From the NCBI GenBank assembly GCA_002886105.1, contig CP025776.1, positions 4,092,001-4,156,000 on the forward strand: a DNA stretch of 64,000 nt, given 5' to 3'. Made by a program: the position numbers and the translations under genes. A model generated the notes under the pieces. It had not been told where the DNA came from. It ran no database searches and saw only the letters and a list, made by a program, of their open reading frames with translations. Positions 44,721-57,122 of this stretch are shown in pieces; the stretch's first letter is position 1, and every line of letters starts with the position of its first letter. This DNA is from Enterobacter sp. EA-1 (GTDB lineage: Bacteria; Pseudomonadota; Gammaproteobacteria; Enterobacterales; Enterobacteriaceae).

Positions 44721-47553
44721 ATGACCAACTACAGCTTGCGCGCACGCATGATGATTCTGATCCCCGGCCCCCACCGTACTTATCGGTGTGTTGCTCAGCA
44801 TCTTTTTTGTTGTTCACCGCTACAACGACTTACAGCGTCAGCTGGAAGATGCCGGCGCCAGCATTATTGAACCGCTGGCGGTCTCCAGCGAATACAGTAT
44901 GGCATTGCAGGACAGAGAGGCTATTGGTCAGCTTATTAGCGTTCTGCACCGCCGTCATTCGGATATTGTGCGGGCCATCTCCATTTATGACGGCAAGAAC
45001 GATGTGTTTGTTTCATCGAATTTCCAGCTCGATGGCGACGACCTGAAACTGGCGGAGGGGCAACCTTTCCCGCGCAAATTAAGCGTGACCCGCCGCGGCG
45101 ATGTGATGGTACTGCGCACGCCAATCCTTTCTGAAGGCTACGCGCCAGCGAAATACCTCGCTTCCGGCAGATAAAATTACCGGCAATATGCTCGGTTATG
45201 TCGCGCTGGAGCTGGATCTGAAATCCGTGCGCTTACAGCAGTACAAAGAGATTTTATCTCCAGCCTGATGATCTTGTTCTGTATCGGCATTGCACTGATT
45301 TTCGGCTGGCGTCTGATGCGCGATGTCACCAGTCCGATCCGTAATATGGTGAACACCGTAGACCGTATACGTCGCGGGCAGCTGGATAGCCGTGTCGAAG
45401 GCTTTATGCTCGGCGAACTGGATATGTTGAAAAACGGCATCAACTCGATGGCCATGTCGCTGGCGGCCTACCACGAAGAGATGCAGCACAATATTGATCA
45501 GTCCACCTCCGACCTGCGAGAAACGCTGGAGCAAATGGAGATCCAGAACGTTGAGCTGGACTCGGCCAAAAAACGCGCGCAGGAAGCCGCGCGCATCAAA
45601 TCGGAGTTCCTCGCCAACATGTCTCATGAGCTGCGTACACCGCTGAATGGGGTGATTGGCTTTTACCCGCCTGACGCTGAAGTCGGAGCTGAACCCGACA
45701 CAACGCGATCACCTGCTCACGATTGAGCGCTCGGCCAACAACCTGCTGGCCATCATCAACGACGTGCTCGACTTCTCCAAACTGGAAGCGGGCAAACTGA
45801 TCCTTGAGAGCATCCCTTTCCCGCTGCGCAATACGCTGGATGAGGTGGTGATCCTGCTGGCGCACTCCGCCCACGATAAAGGGCTGGAGCTGACGCTGAA
45901 TATCAAAAACGATGTGCCGGATAACGTGATTGGCGATCCGCTGCGTTTACAGCAGGTCATCACTAATCTGGTAGGGAATGCCATCAAGTTCACCGAAAAT
46001 GGCAACATTGATGTGGTCGTGGAGAAACGCGCGATCAGCAATAACAAAGTGCAGGTTGAGGTGCAGATCCGCGATACCGGCATCGGGATCCCGGAACGTG
46101 ACCAGTCGCGTTTGTTCCGGTGGCGTTTCGTCAGGCCGACGCCAGTATTTCCCGTCGCCATGGCGGTACCGGTCTGGGGCTGGTGATCACGCAGAAACTG
46201 GTTAATGAGATGGGGGCGATATTTCGTTCCACAGCCAGCCGAACCGCGGCTCCACCTTCTGGTTCCATATCAATCTCGATCTCAACCCGAATGCCATTAC
46301 CGAAGCGCCTGCAACAGGCTGCCACCGGCAGGCAAACGGCTGGCCTATGTTGAGCCCAACGCCACCGCAGCGCAAAGTACGCTGGATGTACTGAGCGAAA
46401 CGCCGCTGGAGGTGATTTACAGTCCGTCTTTCTCCGCATTGCCGCAGGATCATTACGATATTTTGCTGATGGCGATTCCGGTCACCGTTCGCGAACCGCT
46501 GAGTATGCAGCATGACCGCCTCGCGCGGGCGGCGGCCATGACGGATTATCTCTTGCTGGCGCTCCCTTGCCATGCGCAAGTGAACGCGGAAGAGCTCAAG
46601 CAGGATGGCGCAGCGGCTTGTCTGCTGAAACCATTGACGCCCACGCGTCTGCTGCCTGCGCTCACGGAATATTGCCGTTCCACACGCTTAGCCCAGACCT
46701 TTGTACCTGACGAAAGCAAGCTGCCGATGTCGGTGATGGCGGTAGATGACAACCCGGCAAACCTGAAATTAATCGGCGCGCTGCTTGAGGACCGTGTCCA
46801 GCACGTTGAGCTATGCGACAGCGGTATACAAGCCCTTGAGCGCGCCAGACAGTTGCAATTCGATCTGATCCTGATGGATATCCAGATGCCGGATATGGAC
46901 GGCATCCGCGCCTGTGAGCTGATCCGCCAGTTACCCCACCAGCAGCAAACGCCGGTGATTGCCGTAACCGCGCATGCCATGGCGGGGCAGAAAGAGAAAT
47001 TACTGAGCGCCGGCATGAACGACTATCTGGCGAAACCGATTGAAGAAGACAAGCTGCACAACCTGCTGTTGCGCTATAAACCCGGCCCGGACATCAGCAC
47101 TGGTTAACGCCGCCGGAGCCTGAGACGCCCCATGCGGAACCGGAGGTCAATGCAGATGTGACGCTCGACTGGCCGCTGGCCTTGCGCCGAGGGCGGCGGG
47201 TAAAACTCGATCTGGCGCGCGAGATGCTGCAAATGCTGGTGGAGTTTCTGCCGGAAATCCGCAATCAGGTGGAAGAGCAACTGGTGGGAGAGTCGCCTCA
47301 GGGGCTGTCGGAAGGGATCCATAAACTGCATGGCAGCTGCGGTTATAGCGGCGTTCCGCGCCTGAAAAACCTCTGTCAGCTTATTGAGCATCAGCTTCGC
47401 AGCGGCGTACCAGCCGAGGAGCTGGAGCCGGAGTTTCTTGAACTACTGGATGAAATGGACAATGTGGTGCGCGAGGCGCGCAGATTGATTGGTAGTGAGG
47501 TTGCCGGATCGGCGTTTTCGCGCCCTCCGGCAAACAAAGGCTACAATGTCTGA
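44721..47553 (+). CDS. barA: Tripartite sensor kinase BarA
   Basis: Hybrid kinase of about 930 residues sensing short-chain carboxylates and phosphorylating UvrY, which activates csrB and csrC. Two membrane helices flank a periplasmic domain; HAMP covers about 45290-45440. The kinase His is in [15 protein letters not shown], the ATP domain shows [19 protein letters not shown], the receiver Asp is in [13 protein letters not shown], and the HPt His in [13 protein letters not shown]. Breaks near 44760, 45165, 45250, 45660, 46120, 46215, 46300, 47100 and 47185. After the usual end the frame continues about 16 residues through a REP-like hairpin (47501-47533). Confidence 0.95.
47501..47533. repeat. 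REP-like palindrome at the barA 3' end
   Basis: Arms TTGCCGGA (47501-47508) and TCCGGCAA (47526-47533), inside the apparent C-terminal extension of barA and just before the convergent kinase stop. It may act as a terminator or REP element. Confidence 0.55.
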
Positions 47554-48683
47554 CCCGCTTTCAGCACCGCCGCCACGTTACGCGCCGTCATGCGCACGTT
47601 TTCTCTGGCATTGGCCAGCGCATCGTCCAACGAACAGATCCGGTAGATGACGCTGAAAACCGCATCAATACCGTGACTGTGCACCACACCCACATCGGCG
47701 GTCAGGCTACCGGCGATACCAATGACCGGGGATCCGGTAACGTTTTGCGACTTTCGCCACCCCCACCGGTACTTTGCCGTGCACGGTCTGGCTGTCTATC
47801 CGCCCTTCCCCCGGTGATCACCGAGGGTCCGCATCCGCAACGTACTTATCCAGCTCAAGCGCATCGGTAACGATCTCAATCCCGTGGCGCAGTTCCGCAC
47901 CGCAAAACGCGTACAGCGCCGCGCCCATTCCCCGGCTGCGCCGCCGCCAGCCAGATTCAAGACATCCAGATCCAGATCGCGGGCGATGATCTTCGCATAA
48001 CGCCCCAGCGCATCGTCCAGCCGGGTGATCATCTCAGGCGTGGCCCTTTCTGGGGACCAAATACCGCCGACGCGCCCTCTTTACCGGTGAGTGGATTGGT
48101 CACGTCGCAAGCCACTTCGATACGGCACTCCGCCGGGGCGTTTATCCAGTTCGCTGATATCAATACGTTCCAGCGTCTCCAGCGCCGCGCCGCCCAAAGC
48201 AATCTGTTCGCCCTCGGCCGTTAAGCAATTTTGCGCCCAGCGCCTGCACCATCCCTGCACCACCGTCATTCGTGGCGCTACCGCCAATGCCAATGATGAT
48301 GTGTTTCACGCCCGCATCCAGCGCGTGGCGGATCAATTCGCCGGTTCCCCGGAGGTGGTCACCAACGGATCGCGTTTCGCCGGAGGCACCTTTTCCAGCC
48401 CGCTGGCCGCCGCCATTTCAATAAAGGCAGATTTTTCATCGCCGGAAAGACCATAAAAACCGTTAGCCTGCTCGCCAAGTGGGCCCTTCACCGTCACGTT
48501 AACGATGCGCCCTTCGGTCGCGGCAACCATGGCTTCAACTGTCCCTTCTCCGCCATCGGCAACCGGTATTTTTACATATTCCGCTGAGGGAAAAATCTCG
48601 CGAAAGCCACTCTCTATGGCGGTCGCTACATCCAGAGCACTCAAACTTTCTTTATAAGAGTCAGGTGCGATAACAATTTTCAT
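47541..48683 (-). CDS. garK: Glycerate 2-kinase (GarK/GlxK family)
   Basis: Phosphorylates D-glycerate to 2-phosphoglycerate; 380 residues, the usual length. [34 protein letters not shown]-type block, [21 protein letters not shown] and [11 protein letters not shown]-like regions are readable. Breaks near 47760, 47820, 47930, 48060, 48130, 48230 and 48350. Detailed residues ([14 protein letters not shown]) look closer to GlxK than to E. coli GarK, so the symbol is approximate. Its site next to gudD suggests a role in glucarate use, whose breakdown yields glycerate. It ends KAGQTL, overlapping the barA 3' end. Confidence 0.82.
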
Positions 48684-48742
48684 AAGCCATCCTTACGCAT
48701 ATTCACTGCCGCAAGCATACACCCCGGAAGCCTGAGGAAAAT

Positions 48743-48763
48743 GCCAGCCCCGCAAGGACTGGC
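48743..48763 (-). terminator. Terminator of the gud operon
   Basis: Arms GCCAGCCCC and GGACTGGC (one mismatch), followed on the minus strand by ATTTTCC, just after the gudD stop. Confidence 0.65.
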
Positions 48764-48772
48764 GATCCCCCG

Positions 48773-50112
<1,340 letters not shown>

Positions 50113-50131
50113 TTTTTATCCTTTTGGTCTA

Positions 50132-51484
50132 TCAATGACGTCCAAAAACGGGGCGTTTTTTGTCAAACGTCCAGCCAGTGGATGAGGTACTGCATTGGGC
50201 CAGCGTCATTGCGCGCGCGCCGCCGTGCAGTTTTTTGTATGCTGCGTGCGCTTTCTCGATTTGCTGCCAGTCGATTTCCACACCCGAGCGCGCATCCGGT
50301 ACGGCGATTTTGCCCTCGGGCGGATTTGCAGCGGTTCTTTCGTCAGACGGGCATCGCCCTCCTGCCAGATCCAGTGCGTGTCGATGGCGGTCGGCGTACC
50401 CGACGCGGCGGCACCAACGTGGGTGAACATCGCCAGAGAGATATCGAAATGGTTGTTGGAGTGGCAACCCCGTGTTAACCCCCAGTCGTCGCAAAGCTGG
50501 GCCACGCGCACCGCGCCGGAGAGCGTCCAGAAGTGCGGATCGGCCAGCGGAATGTCCACCGCATTCAGCATCACTGAATGCCCCATTTCACGCCAGTTGG
50601 TGGCGATCATATTGGTGGCAACCGGCAAGCCGGTGGCGCGGCGGAATTCCGCCATCACTTCACGCCCGGAGAAGCCCTGCTCTGCTCCGCATGGATCTTC
50701 TGCATAGGTCAGCACATCATTCAGACCTTTACACAGGCTGATAGCTTCGTCGAGCAGCCAGTGCACCGTTGGGATCGACGGTGATACGCGCATCCGGGAA
50801 CCGTTTTTTCCAGCGCCCGTACGGTGTCGATCTCTTTCTCACCCGGCAGCACACCGCCTTTCAGTTTGAAATCTTTAAAGCCGTAACGATCCTGCGATGC
50901 TTCCGCCAGACGCACCACCGCGTCGCTGTTCATCGCTTCCTGATGGCGCAGTCGATACCACTCGTGGCTGCCCGGCGTGGCGTCGAGGTACGGCAGATCG
51001 GTTTTGGTACGATCGCCGATATAGAACAGGTAACCCAGCACCGTTACCGCATCACGCTGTTTTCCCGGACCGAGCAGTTCGCATACCGGCACATTCAGCG
51101 CCTTGCCCAACAGGTCGAGCAGTGCAGCTTCCAGCGCCGCTACAGCGTTAACACGCAGTTCAAACGTCCACGCGCCTTTACCGAAGGTATCGAAGTCAGC
51201 GGCACTGGTTGCCCTTATGCACACGCTGAACCACTTTGTTCAGTCGCGCCACTTCCTGCCCCCACCACCATCGGCGTGGCATCAACCAGTGGTCTTATAG
51301 ATAACCTCGCCGCCGGGGAAGCTTCACCGACGCCGGTGTTACCGGCGTTATCGGTGAGGACCACAATATTGCGGGTAAAATACGCGTTATGCGCGCCGCC
51401 GATGTTCATCAGCATGCTGTCATGCCCGGCCACGGGAATGACTTTCATCTCTGTGATAATGGGGCTTGCTTGTGTGTTCATCAT
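50132..51484 (-). CDS. gudX: Glucarate dehydratase-related protein GudX
   Basis: Paralogue of GudD, about 446 residues, with weaker glucarate activity in E. coli; probably an associated or modified-specificity subunit. [20 protein letters not shown] opens it. [53 protein letters not shown] and [20 protein letters not shown] are readable, with KRPVFGRH at the end. Breaks near 50190, 50330, 50480, 50770, 50800, 51215, 51270 and 51310. It starts inside the gudP stop codon (TAATG), so the two are coupled. Confidence 0.93.
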
Positions 51485-52847
51485 TAACGTCCTGTCGCAG
51501 GTTTCAGTACAATACGTTTGATATCACCGACCAGCACCAGATAGCTCAGTACCGCCACCAGCGCATGGATCCCAACATAAATCAGCGCGCCATTGAACGA
51601 ACCGGTGGTGCCCACGATGTAGCCAATCGCAATCGGCGTAACAATGCCGGAAATGTTACCGAACATATTGAACAGACCGCCGCTCAGGCCGCTGATCTCT
51701 TTCGGCGCAGTATCCGCCATCACTGCCCAGCCCAGCGCACCGATGCCCTTGCCGAAGAACGCCAGCGACATAAAGGCGATAATCAGCATTTCTGAATCAG
51801 TGTAGTTACAGAACACCATGCTCATCGAGAGCAGCATACCCAGTACGATTGGCGTTTTGCGGGCAAGGTTCAGCGAGCCATAGCGGCGCATTAACCAGTC
51901 AGAAATGATCCCGCCAAGTACCCCGCCGGTGAAACCGCAAATCGCCGGAATCGATGCAATAAAGCCAGCTTTCAGAATCGACATCCCCCGCGCCTGCACC
52001 AGATACACCGGGAACCACGAGGGTGATAAAGAAGTATGTCAGGGCATTAATGCAGTACTGACCCAGATACACGCCGATCATCATGCGCGAACAAAGTAAC
52101 TGTTTGATCTGTCCCCATTTCTCAGAGAACGGAACACTCTCTTTGTTGCTTTTCTGATCCATATTGATCAGTGCGCCGCCTTCAGCGATGTACTCCAGCT
52201 CTTTCTTGTTCACGCCACTGGGTGTTGGTTCGGCTCGTGGATCATTTTCTGCCACAGCAGGCTTATCAAAATGCCCAGACCGCCCATAAAGAAGAACACG
52301 TGTGACCAACCCACTTCATGTGTCAGCCAGCCCATGATCGGCGCGAAAATAACGGTGGCAAAGTATTGCGCAGAGTTAAAAATCGCCACTGCCGTGCCCC
52401 CTTTCCTGCGCCGGGAACCGGTGCCGCAACGATGCGACTGTTACCAGTGGAAGGAAGGCGATTCCGCCGAGGCCCACCATAAAGCGCAGGGTGAAGAGCG
52501 CAACGATGATGCCAAAGCCGTTGAAGACGTCGACGAAACCCTGTAACAGGGTAAACAGCGACCGGTGAAGATAGACCAGAAATAGACGCGTTTAGAGCCA
52601 AAGCGGTCCAGCAACCAGCCGCCCGGGATCTGACCAATCACATAGGCCCATGAAAACGCAGAGAAGACGTACCCCATTCCGACCGGGTCCAAACCAATGG
52701 CTTTGGACATCTCCGAACCGGCAATCGACAACGTGGCGCGGTCGCCGTAGTTGAAGGATGTGACGATAAACAGCATCACCACTATCCAGTAGCGTGCGTT
52801 CGTGCGCTTTTCAGCGCCGCTCGCCGACTTTGGCTAAATGTACTCAT
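51484..52847 (-). CDS. gudP: Glucarate/galactarate MFS transporter
   Basis: Anion:cation symporter-type MFS permease of about 450 residues with 12 expected membrane helices. It starts MSTFSQS, then [55 protein letters not shown] region, [20 protein letters not shown] and [20 protein letters not shown]. Breaks near 52015, 52220, 52400, 52555 and 52820. First gene of the operon gudP-gudX-gudD. Imports glucarate for GudD. Regulation by a CdaR-type activator is likely from family knowledge, but no site was identified. Confidence 0.94.
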
Positions 52848-53365
52848 GGTTGTACTCCCGAAGCATAAATGTTCATGTACATTCATCCTGTACGGCACAA
52901 CCTGTAGGGGTAGACAGGATGATGTAGTTGTGTTTTTTGCAGTTTCCCTGCACGGGTCGCTATCCCCTGCGGACTGCATTTTTTTAACTGGCGAGAAAAG
53001 TATAAAAAGCGCCTGACCAACACTCACCGTGCAACAACACAACATTCGTTACCCTGCACCCGGCGGTTTATTGCATTAGCCCGGTGGCGCGTGGGGAGTA
53101 CTTCACGGAAATGAAAACCAATAGCCGCCGCTAGAGGGCAAAAGCCGGGCGGTTTTAAATAATGTGAAACAGGTCGCTTGACCCCCGTGGAGATGCACTT
53201 TTAATCCCTGCAAATTCGCCGGGCATTAAGGGCAATTGCCAGAAGCTTACTCGATTCAGTCGGAACATAATGAGCGGTCGCTATCGTCATGCGGATTGCA
53301 TCACGGCGAACCATCAAGACCAGGTTCAAGGGGTTTCCCCTCCCTGTAGGGGGGAGGGAAAATTC
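52848..53365. other. Spacer upstream of gudP
   Basis: 518 bases without a credible gene. The left half should hold the gudP promoter. A possible hairpin with GCCGCC (53124-53129) and GGCGGTTTT (about 53148-53156) lies in the middle on the plus strand. At the right, CCCTCCC (53338-53344) and GGGAGGG (53352-53358) form a C/T-rich hairpin just after yqcA. No sRNA is recognised, but the length would allow one. Confidence 0.5.
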
Positions 53366-53815
53366 TTACTGGAGGAGGGTCGCCCAGTGTTCGACCCACG
53401 GGTTGGAGACGCTTTCCGGTTCCGGATCTTCGCTGGCGTCAATCAATAACATGTCGCCAATGCGCTGAGCGCCCTGCTCCTGCAACAGCGCATCGAACTG
53501 CTTACCGCCGCCGCAGAATGGGTATATGTGCTGTCGCCCGAGGGCAATCACGCCGTAACGTAGTGCCGGCTGATAGCCTACGGTATCACGCAGATAGTGA
53601 AAGAGCGGCGCGATGCTGTCCGGTAAATCCCCCCTGCCCGGTTGTCGATGTCACCACCAGCGCATACCGATCTTTGTTGCCGTCCCAATCTGCGACGTCG
53701 GGATCTTCAAACACGGTAGCTTTATGACCGTGCGCCGTGAGGATCGCCTGCGCTTCTTCCGCCACTAACAGCGAATTACCGTACATGGTGCCAACAAAAT
53801 TCCGATCTCCGCCAT
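53366..53815 (-). CDS. yqcA: Flavodoxin YqcA
   Basis: Short-chain flavodoxin of about 149 residues; FMN-binding loop [18 protein letters not shown], later TSTTGQGD-type loop and GDSSY region. It ends [12 protein letters not shown]. Breaks near 53525, 53630 and 53795. The ATG at 53815 follows AAGGAGTG, which lies inside the truC stop. Electron-transfer partner unknown. Confidence 0.9.
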
Positions 53816-53820
53816 GCTCT

Positions 53821-54614
53821 TCACTCCTTGGGTGATGTCTGATTTTCCTCATCGTGACCGCTCAGACCGGAGAACTCAACCCTTTCATTATCAGGGAGAA
53901 GTCCTTGCCAGCCGAACTGCGACAATGCGCGCATCCAGACATCATCCAGCCCGGCGCGCAGCGTTAATGCTTCACCAGTAAACGGATGCGTTAGCGTCAA
54001 CTGGCTGGCGTGCAGCATTAACCGGTTGCAACCGAAGTGTTCCGCTGCGCTGCGGTTTTGCCGCAAATCCCCGTGCTTGCTGTCACCAATAATCGGATGG
54101 CGCAGATGCGCTAAATGGCGACGCAACTGATGTTTACGGCCGGTTTTCGGCTCCAGTTCAACCAGCCCATAGCGGGTGGTCGGGAATTTGCCGGTGGCAA
54201 CGGGCATCTCGGTGGTCGCCAGCCCGCGATAATGCGTCATCGCAGGTTGCGGGCCTTTATCAGTGCGGGCGAATTTATCCGCAACTTTATCGAGTTCTTC
54301 AACCAATGGATAATCAAGCAACGCTTCCTCCATTAACCAGCCGCGCACCACTGCGTGATAACGCTTCTGGATCTGGTGTTGCTCAAACTGCTGTGCAAGC
54401 AGACGACCCGCTTCGCTGGATAACCCCATCAGCAAAACGCCGGAAGTCGGCCTGTCGAGACGATGGGCGGTGAAAACGTGCTGACCGATTTGGTCACGCA
54501 CCGTTTGCATCACCACGACTTTTCGTCGCGATCCAGCCAGCTACGGTGCACCAACCAACCCGATGGCTTGTTGACCGCGACCAGCCATTCATCCCGGTAA
54601 ATAATCTCCAGCAT
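53821..54614 (-). CDS. truC: tRNA pseudouridine65 synthase
   Basis: RluA-type pseudouridine synthase of about 260 residues modifying U65 of tRNA-Ile and tRNA-Asp. The catalytic Asp is in [37 protein letters not shown] and [10 protein letters not shown] are family blocks. N-terminus [19 protein letters not shown]. One break near 54515. The start overlaps the yqcC stop (TGATG). Middle gene of yqcC-truC-yqcA. Confidence 0.94.
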
Positions 54615-54939
54615 CAGTTACCGTCGCCGGTAAACAGTGCATCGAGCTGCTGTAAATGCAACAGCACTCTCTCGCGGTGAGGATGGGCCGCGTCCAGCGC
54701 CATTTCGTAATAGGGCGCAACGGCGAAAGCCTGAGGAAGCGGCTGCCCGCTATCCAGCAGCGCGTGCATACGCGGGATCAACACCATTGCAGCCATTCGA
54801 ATGGCTCGAGCGTATCCATACAAAAGGTTGAGTGCTTTCAAAAGCGCTGGCTTGCGGAACCGTAGTTTGCCAAAGCTGGCGTTCGCGCAGCAGGGCTTCG
54901 AAGCTCAAGCTGCTGACGCACGCGAAGATGAAGCGTCAT
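54614..54939 (-). CDS. yqcC: YqcC family protein
   Basis: Small DUF446 protein of about 109 residues, function unknown. MTLHLRVRQQLELRSP opens it; FVMDTLEPFEWLQ-like and VLIPRMHALLDSGQPLPQAF, VAPYYEMALDAAHPHRERVL and LDALFTGDGN follow. Breaks near 54795, 54840 and 54895. It is the first gene of a three-gene coupled run and lies next to csrB. Confidence 0.88.
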
Positions 54940-54993
54940 AAAAACCCCCGAAATAGAACAGACTGGCGCGCAGGATACCAAAGAGATGAGCAA

Positions 54994-55359
54994 ATAAAAA
55001 GGGAGCACTGTAAAACAGTGCTCCCGGTTCGTTCTTGCAGCAATCCAGCTACCTATTGTGCTCCCTGCTCGTCCGTGACAACTTTTCCTGCGGTCTCCTG
55101 ACCTGTTCATCCTTAAACATCGCATCATGCTCACACCACCCCGATGTGACATAGCTTTGTCCTTAAAGCGTGTCCTTGATCATCCCTGATCCGCCGACCA
55201 TCCCTACCGGCTCACGTTCTCCGTCCTCGGAGGTGTCCCTTAACGCGTTCCTGCGTTTTCCTCTCGCTTCATCATGAAGCCTTCCTTGCAACACCCTCTG
55301 GTGTGTCCATGAAGCAACATCATCCTGATGTACGCTTCGTTGTCAGACTCCGTGTCGAC
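54994..55359 (-). ncRNA. csrB: CsrB, CsrA-sequestering sRNA
   Basis: On the minus strand the RNA starts GUCGACACGGAGUCUGACAA and ends in a strong terminator: arms GGGAGCACTGT (55001-55011) and ACAGTGCTCCC (55015-55025) then TTTTTATTT. About 366 nt, close to the 369 of E. coli. Many GGA repeats in short hairpins (CAGGAUG, AAGGAUG, CAGGGAU, AAGGACA types) are the CsrA binding sites. It titrates CsrA and so relieves repression of glycogen, motility and other targets. Its transcription depends on BarA-UvrY; barA is about 8 kb away. Location between yqcC and syd is the same as in E. coli. The short ORFs read through this segment are not real. Confidence 0.95.
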
Positions 55360-55533
55360 AGAGATAGAATCACCCATTCTGTTTCGTCTTACAAGAAGAC
55401 TTAATGCAAATAATCTTTTGAATGAAAGCATGCAACATCAAGAATTAATAACTAACTTATTAATTAATAATGCTTTTATTAGAAATGTCGTAAAGATGTT
55501 AAGGAATTAGAACAGGCGATCTCCTACAGGTCA

Positions 55534-55551
55534 TGTAAGAGATCTCTCACA
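55534..55551 (-). promoter_or_regulatory. UvrY/SirA-type palindrome upstream of csrB
   Basis: TGTAAGAGATCTCTCACA is an 18-base near-perfect palindrome fitting the GacA/UvrY box TGTAAG-N6-CTTACA. It lies about 175 bases upstream of the csrB start. Confidence 0.75.
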
Positions 55552-55570
55552 ACAAGAGTAGTATAGTGGA

Positions 55571-56117
55571 TTACACAACGGGTTCGAGATGGTTCAGAAA
55601 AGCGGCAAGATTGGGCGAAAGAACAACCCGCTGACGCGTCCCCAGCGTCTCTTTAATGACTTCCCCGCTCAGGTTGCAAAGCGAAATCACATCCAGCTCA
55701 CTGTCGAGCGTGGCAATAAAAAGTGTAGGAGAAAGCTTCAATCTTCTCTGCGTGACCAGATGACCAATCAGGTTTTCCTGCACACGCCGGAAGTCATCTT
55801 CACTCCGAGGGTTTGCAGTAAGGTCAGGGTCTCAGAAGCAAAACGCGCCGTCATATCACCGGCAAATTGTGTGGTATAGAACGCGTGGAGCGCAGGTTGT
55901 ACCACAATATCCATTGCCTGTTCAACGGGGTTTACATTTCGTTCGGGCAGGAACGGTTTAGGCTGCCAGAAAACGCTATTATCAGTTGAAGAAATAATGC
56001 ACGGCGAAGGCACGCCATAAAGCGCTTCACTCTCAGGCCAACTGCCGCGTTGCGCATGCCATGCATCGCAATAACGTTGGGTAAAGGCTTCCAGAGCCAG
56101 AGCCGTTTCTTTTCCAC
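55571..56117 (-). CDS. syd: SecY-interacting protein Syd
   Basis: Peripheral cytoplasmic-membrane protein of about 181 residues that binds SecY and may survey translocon assembly. [31 protein letters not shown] and [11 protein letters not shown] are readable, then [19 protein letters not shown] and the tail [10 protein letters not shown] break near 55795 splits the frame. The GTG at 56117 is favoured because, after an AA insertion is ignored, it gives [11 protein letters not shown]; a longer frame starts at 56160. Confidence 0.9.
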
Positions 56118-56187
56118 CGATTTCTCTCTTCACATAAGCCGGGGATACACTTTGCGGCATAGTCTACCTGCAAAATGGCGATGAAAC

Positions 56188-57033
56188 ATGTCTTCTTATG
56201 ATAACCATCAGGCGCTCTCTGGCCTGACGCTGGGCAAAACCACCTCTTACCGCGACACCTACGACGCCACGCTGCTTCCAGGGCGTTCCCCGGTCATTAA
56301 ACCGCGATCCACTCGGGCTAACGGCCAATAATCTGCCGTTTCACGGTGCAGATATCTGGACGCTGTATGAACTCTCCGGCTGAATGCTAAAGGCCTGCCG
56401 CAGGTCGCCGTAGGCCACGTGGAGCTGGACTACGCCAGCCTGGAACTGGTGGAATCAAAGAGCTTCAAACTCTATCTCAACAGCTTTAACCAGACGCGTT
56501 TCGCCAGTTGGGACGATGTGCGCGCCACGCTGGAGCGCGATCTGAGCGCCTGCGCGCAGGGCCAGTTACCGTTGCGCTCTATCGCCTTGATGAACTTGAA
56601 GGCCAGCCTGTCGCCCATTTTCACGGCACCTGCATCGACGATCAGGATATTGATGTCGATAACTACGCTTTTGATGCGGCGTTACTCACCGATGCCGCCA
56701 GTGGAAAAGTGGTGGAAGAGACGCTGGTCAGCCATCTGTTGAAATCTAACTGCTTGATCACCCACCAGCCAGACTGGGGATCGGTGCAGATCCAGTATCG
56801 GGGGCCGAAGATCGACCGTGAAAAACTGCTGCGCTATCTGGTCTCATTCCGCCATCACAACGAATTCCACGAACAATGCGTCGAGCGCATTTTTACCGAC
56901 ATTCAGCGGTTCTGCCAGCCGGAAAAACTGAGCGTTTATGCGCGTTACACGCGTCGCGGCGGGCTGGATATCAACCCATGGCGCACCAATACCGATTTCG
57001 TTCCGGCAACGGGTCGCCTCGGTGCGCCAGTAA
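56188..57033 (+). CDS. queF: 7-cyano-7-deazaguanine (preQ0) reductase
   Basis: NADPH-dependent reduction of preQ0 to preQ1 in queuosine synthesis; 281 residues, large form with two T-fold domains. The QueF motif is [17 protein letters not shown] and the catalytic Cys is in [30 protein letters not shown] follows. The start ATG at 56188 gives [19 protein letters not shown]. Breaks near 56270, 56300, 56380, 56560 and 57020; the tail should read LVRQ with TAA at 57031. The queuosine genes queD and queE are elsewhere in this window. Confidence 0.94.
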
Positions 57034-57122
57034 AACTTCGCGCGCGGGTTGTTAAACGTCATAAGCCGAGGGCTATTGTAATCAAGAGGGAATATAAAAT
57101 TTTCGTCCCGTAAGGAGTTCAC

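Noticed and set aside
53323-53345. GGTTCAAGGGG as a possible tRNA T-arm
   Set aside because: No cloverleaf, anticodon arm or acceptor stem can be built around it.
55086-55431. Short ORFs in the yqcC-syd gap
   Set aside because: The segment is the csrB RNA, with terminator and repeated GGA hairpins; the ORFs are incidental.
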